From Clostridia bacterium (GTDB lineage Bacteria > Bacillota > Clostridia > Christensenellales > Pumilibacteraceae), in the NCBI GenBank assembly GCA_017452405.1, contig JAFTMM010000051.1, forward strand, positions 1-7,180: a stretch of DNA of 7,180 bases, read 5' to 3'. Under the pieces are notes generated by a model. The model was given only the letters and a program-made list of their open reading frames with translations, searched no databases and was not told the DNA's origin. Both the position numbers and the translations under genes were made by a program. Of the stretch, positions 4,964-7,180 are shown in pieces (position 1 is the stretch's first letter; the number at the start of each line of letters is the position of its first letter).

Positions 4964-6250
4964 TTAAATCGTATAAATATACTGCGTTGCGGTGACGGTA
5001 ACGGTTTTTTCTTCCGCATTAAGATATTGTCTTTGATTCATGAAGCTTCCGGCAGTCATTACGCTTTTATACTTAAAAGTAATGACGTCGCCGGCGCTAA
5101 CCGTTTTCATAATCGTATTCATATCCGTCATTGAGGTAATGGAAACGTCTGCAGTTTCCTTGCCGTCCTCTGCATAATCAACACTTACGCGCGTGATTGC
5201 CTGATAATAGTCGCCCCACGCCGAATATAAAAGGCTGTTATTATCGTTGGTTATTCCCACCACGTACGAGTTTCTGACGTTGCGGTTATTGCTTTCATAG
5301 AGCGTCATAGTCTGGCAGGTGATACCGATTTCGGTATCGCCGGTTACGTAGCCGTAAGGCACGTCCGACGTCTCGTCGTAAGTGTTGATGAGCGACTCGG
5401 TAGCATAGATGGCGTCGTTAGCAGGGATAGCGAAGTTCAAGCCCTCGTAGGAGGAATAGCCCGAATTGACAACGCCGATAAGGTAACCGTTTTCGTCAAA
5501 CAGACCACCACCCGAATTACCGCTGTTAATCGCCGCGTCCGTCTGCATGAGCGTCATCGTGCCGATATCGCTGACCGAAACTTCGCGCGCCTTAGCCGAA
5601 ACAACGCCCATAGTAACCGTACCGCCGAGGATACCGAGTGGATTACCGATGGCAATTACGTCCATTCCGACTTTTACGTCGTCGCTGTCGGCGACTGCCG
5701 TAGCCGACTTAATGGTTTCGTTGCCTTTTTTCTCGATACGGATTACCGCTATGTCGCGGGAAGGAGAACCGCCTATAAGCGTAGCGTCATAGGTGTCGTA
5801 AGTTTCTTCGTCCGTTTCTTCGTTTATGAAAAGTAGACTTGCTTCAAAGGACGTGCAACCTTCAATAACGTGGTGATTGGTAACGATAAAGTAGTATTCT
5901 TTATCACTCTCAACCGTGCTTGCTATAATAACGCCACTACCGGCAGACGAGCCGTTATAAGCATAGCCGTATACGTCTACGACGGTAGGGCGGATATCCT
6001 CAATGATTTCCACTCTCGTTTTATCCGTCGGAGTAGACTCAACTGTGTTTATCGCAACGTCGTAATTACTCTGCACGGTCTCTTGCGGAACGTTTACGCT
6101 GACGTAGCCGTAGTTCAATACGGGATAATTGCCGTTCTCATTAATGAGTAAGACTTCCGAACTGCAAGCAGTCAGTGTCACGACAATGGCAGTAAGCGCG
6201 AGTAGCGAAACGATCGCCGTCAAAAATTTCCCCACGTTGTTTTTAATCAT
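4964..6250 (-). CDS. HtrA/DegP-like trypsin-family serine protease, predicted lipoprotein
   Basis: Predicted to be a surface-anchored protease that cleaves misfolded envelope proteins. The 428-residue product begins with a basic stretch, a hydrophobic segment (9-28) and a lipobox LTAC with C29, so it should be lipidated. Most Firmicute HtrA proteins instead carry a transmembrane anchor. The protease domain at about 80-290 holds the full triad: H127 in VTNHHVIEG, D166 in SRDIAVIRI and S246 in INSGNSGGGLF. IGNPLG (201-206) and LNFAIPA (271-277) are also typical. The C-terminal part (about 305-425) resembles one PDZ domain, ending TDMNTIMKTVSAGDVITFKYK and a beta-strand tail. It lacks a clear carboxylate-binding loop and carries an inserted acidic strand pair (VSVDYAEDGKETADVSI). 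The ATG at 6250 has GAGG five bases upstream. The gene is transcribed alone, divergent from the purine permease. Confidence 0.92.
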   Translation of the reverse strand: MIKNNVGKFLTAIVSLLALTAIVVTLTACSSEVLLINENGNYPVLNYGYVSVNVPQETVQSNYDVAINTVESTPTDKTRVEIIEDIRPTVVDVYGYAYNGSSAGSGVIIASTVESDKEYYFIVTNHHVIEGCTSFEASLLFINEETDEETYDTYDATLIGGSPSRDIAVIRIEKKGNETIKSATAVADSDDVKVGMDVIAIGNPLGILGGTVTMGVVSAKAREVSVSDIGTMTLMQTDAAINSGNSGGGLFDENGYLIGVVNSGYSSYEGLNFAIPANDAIYATESLINTYDETSDVPYGYVTGDTEIGITCQTMTLYESNNRNVRNSYVVGITNDNNSLLYSAWGDYYQAITRVSVDYAEDGKETADVSITSMTDMNTIMKTVSAGDVITFKYKSVMTAGSFMNQRQYLNAEEKTVTVTATQYIYTI

Positions 6251-6274
6251 AATAACCTCTTATAAAGTTTGATT

Positions 6275-6290
6275 ATGCATTTTTTTGCAT
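6275..6290. promoter_or_regulatory. Inverted repeat ATGCA-TTTTTT-TGCAT upstream of the htrA-like gene
   Basis: A perfect 5-bp inverted repeat around six Ts lies 25 bases before the protease start codon. A weak -10-like TAATAT (minus strand, 6294-6289) overlaps it, with no good -35 box. It may be a regulator site or simply AT-rich sequence; evidence is limited. Confidence 0.3.
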
Positions 6291-6392
6291 ATTACGTTAT
6301 TTAGTATAACCGCAAACATTAAAAGCACCTTAATAATTTAGTAAATTTTGAAAAATTATTGAGTGTAATATCAACAAATTAAGTTTCTTCGC

Positions 6393-6422
6393 TTGATTTT
6401 AACTTTATTTTAATGATATAAT
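6393..6422 (+). promoter_or_regulatory. Promoter of the purine permease gene
   Basis: TTGATT (6393-6398) and a perfect TATAAT (6417-6422) are separated by 18 bases. The start near 6430 gives a leader of about 30 bases. That is too short for a purine riboswitch, which often controls PbuG-type genes, so control here must work another way. Confidence 0.78.
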
Positions 6423-6444
6423 ATACCTATCCCTAATAATACCA

Positions 6445-6451
6445 AAGGAGG
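6445..6451 (+). promoter_or_regulatory. Strong ribosome binding site of the permease gene
   Basis: AAGGAGG lies seven bases before the ATG at 6459. It is the best ribosome binding site in the window and settles the start, which otherwise might be moved past the acidic N-terminal tail. Confidence 0.9.
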
Positions 6452-6458
6452 ACTAAAG

Positions 6459-7180
6459 ATGGAAGAAGAAAAAAAGCAACCCGAATCGGTTGAAGTGGAA
6501 ACCGCTCCCGAAGTGGAAAACGTTCAAGCTGAACCCGTAGTTGCTACCGAGACCGTACAGTCACCGTACAAAAACGGACTGCTTAAAGGTCTAGACAATT
6601 TCTATGGAGTTACTAAAGCCAAGAGCAGTATTAAGACGGAAATGCTCGCAGGTGTGGCAACGTTCCTTGCAATGTGCTACATATTGGTGGTAAACCCGAA
6701 TTCGATTCTGTACTCGAATGCTTTGCCCTTGTGGCCTTCGGTATTCCTGGCAACTGCGTTCGGCGCGATTATCGGTACGCTCCTTATGTCCGTCGTTGCT
6801 AAAATGCCTTACGCGCAGGCTCCCGGCATGGGTCTTAACTCAATGGTCGGTACGCTAATCGGCGGTGGTGTCGGCGCATGGAGCGGTTATCAATTCAGCT
6901 TTGGTAACGCTATGCTTCTCGTACTTATAAGCGGACTTATTTTCCTTCTTCTTTCCGTCATCCCCGGCGGTCGTAATAAGGAAACGGGTAAGCTCGTCAG
7001 CCTTCGTGAATACATCTTCAACGGTATTCCCAAAGGCATCCGTACGGCTATCCCCGTAGGTATCGGACTGTTTATTGCGTATATCGGTTTCCAGAACGCA
7101 GGTATAATCGTAACTAACGGTTATACTCAGGTTGGCCTCGTAGGCTTCAATATCTACGTTCCTCAGCTCGTTAATTGGGC
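6459..7180 (+). CDS. AzgA/PbuG-family adenine/guanine/hypoxanthine permease (3' end beyond the window)
   Basis: The first 240 residues of an inner-membrane purine-base transporter of the AzgA/PbuG (NCS2-like) family, which takes up nucleobases with protons for salvage. After an acidic, Glu/Val-rich hydrophilic tail (1-36) comes FYGVTKAKSSIKTEMLAGVA, then TFLAMCYILVVNPNSIL (first membrane helix). PYAQAPGMGLNSMVG is the family signature APGMGLN, and IPKGIRTAIPVGIGLFIAYI then GFQNAGI matches the conserved mid-region. Family members are usually 430-490 residues, so roughly half is visible. The frame is open to the window edge. The gene is divergent from the htrA-like protease and has its own promoter and a very strong ribosome binding site. 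Which purine it prefers cannot be told from this half. Confidence 0.93.
   Translation, partial: MEEEKKQPESVEVETAPEVENVQAEPVVATETVQSPYKNGLLKGLDNFYGVTKAKSSIKTEMLAGVATFLAMCYILVVNPNSILYSNALPLWPSVFLATAFGAIIGTLLMSVVAKMPYAQAPGMGLNSMVGTLIGGGVGAWSGYQFSFGNAMLLVLISGLIFLLLSVIPGGRNKETGKLVSLREYIFNGIPKGIRTAIPVGIGLFIAYIGFQNAGIIVTNGYTQVGLVGFNIYVPQLVNW

Noticed and set aside
4716..4967. Open frame of 83 codons between the repeat cluster and the protease gene
   Set aside because: It is translated from the palindromic repeats (FWRERSEESFEILRAPLRMT-like peptides), has no ribosome binding site, and shows no protein-like domain.
6423..6458. Purine riboswitch before the permease
   Set aside because: The leader after the predicted start is only about 30 bases and lacks the three-helix purine aptamer; no such fold was seen further upstream either.

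Overview
The window reads as chromosomal DNA of a low-to-mid GC member of the Firmicutes, most likely an uncultured gut clostridial lineage. This is inferred from the strong AAGGAGG-type ribosome binding sites, the sigma-A promoters, the clostridial style of the dihydrofolate reductase, the AlkD-family protein, and two kinds of palindromic intergenic repeat that I recall from gut Clostridia. No taxonomic search was possible.

Layout from left to right. (1) Positions 1-292 hold a 45-bp tandem repeat that runs into a palindromic, MITE-like element. (2) folA (dihydrofolate reductase) and rlmB (23S rRNA 2'-O-ribose methyltransferase) overlap by ATGA and end at a strong hairpin terminator. (3) A cytoplasmic class-3 lipase-like hydrolase overlaps an AlkD-family DNA alkylation-repair gene by 26 bp. 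(4) On the minus strand, a consensus promoter drives hicA-hicB and an ankyrin-repeat gene. hicA is broken by an apparent one-base deletion six codons into the gene, while hicB looks intact. (5) A divergent promoter drives three tRNA genes (Met-CAU, Glu-UUC, Val-UAC) that end at a terminator. (6) Positions 4527-4872 hold a gene-free cluster of short palindromic repeats with a GATCCTTC...CTCAGGATGAC core. (7) A minus-strand HtrA-like serine protease, predicted to be a lipoprotein, has an atypical PDZ-like C-terminus. (8) The window ends inside a divergent purine permease of the AzgA/PbuG family.

Most genes are housekeeping: folate metabolism, ribosome modification, DNA repair, tRNAs, envelope proteolysis and purine uptake. 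The accessory part is 2904-4056. There the toxin gene of a type II toxin-antitoxin pair has been lost, the antitoxin and its likely operator remain, and an ankyrin gene follows as the third gene. I see no clear new multi-gene defence system. The most informative signals are the hicA frameshift, the direct repeats inside its promoter spacer, the ankyrin gene in the hic operon, the tandem amplification of one arm of the palindromic element, and apparent cofactor-site changes in the dihydrofolate reductase.
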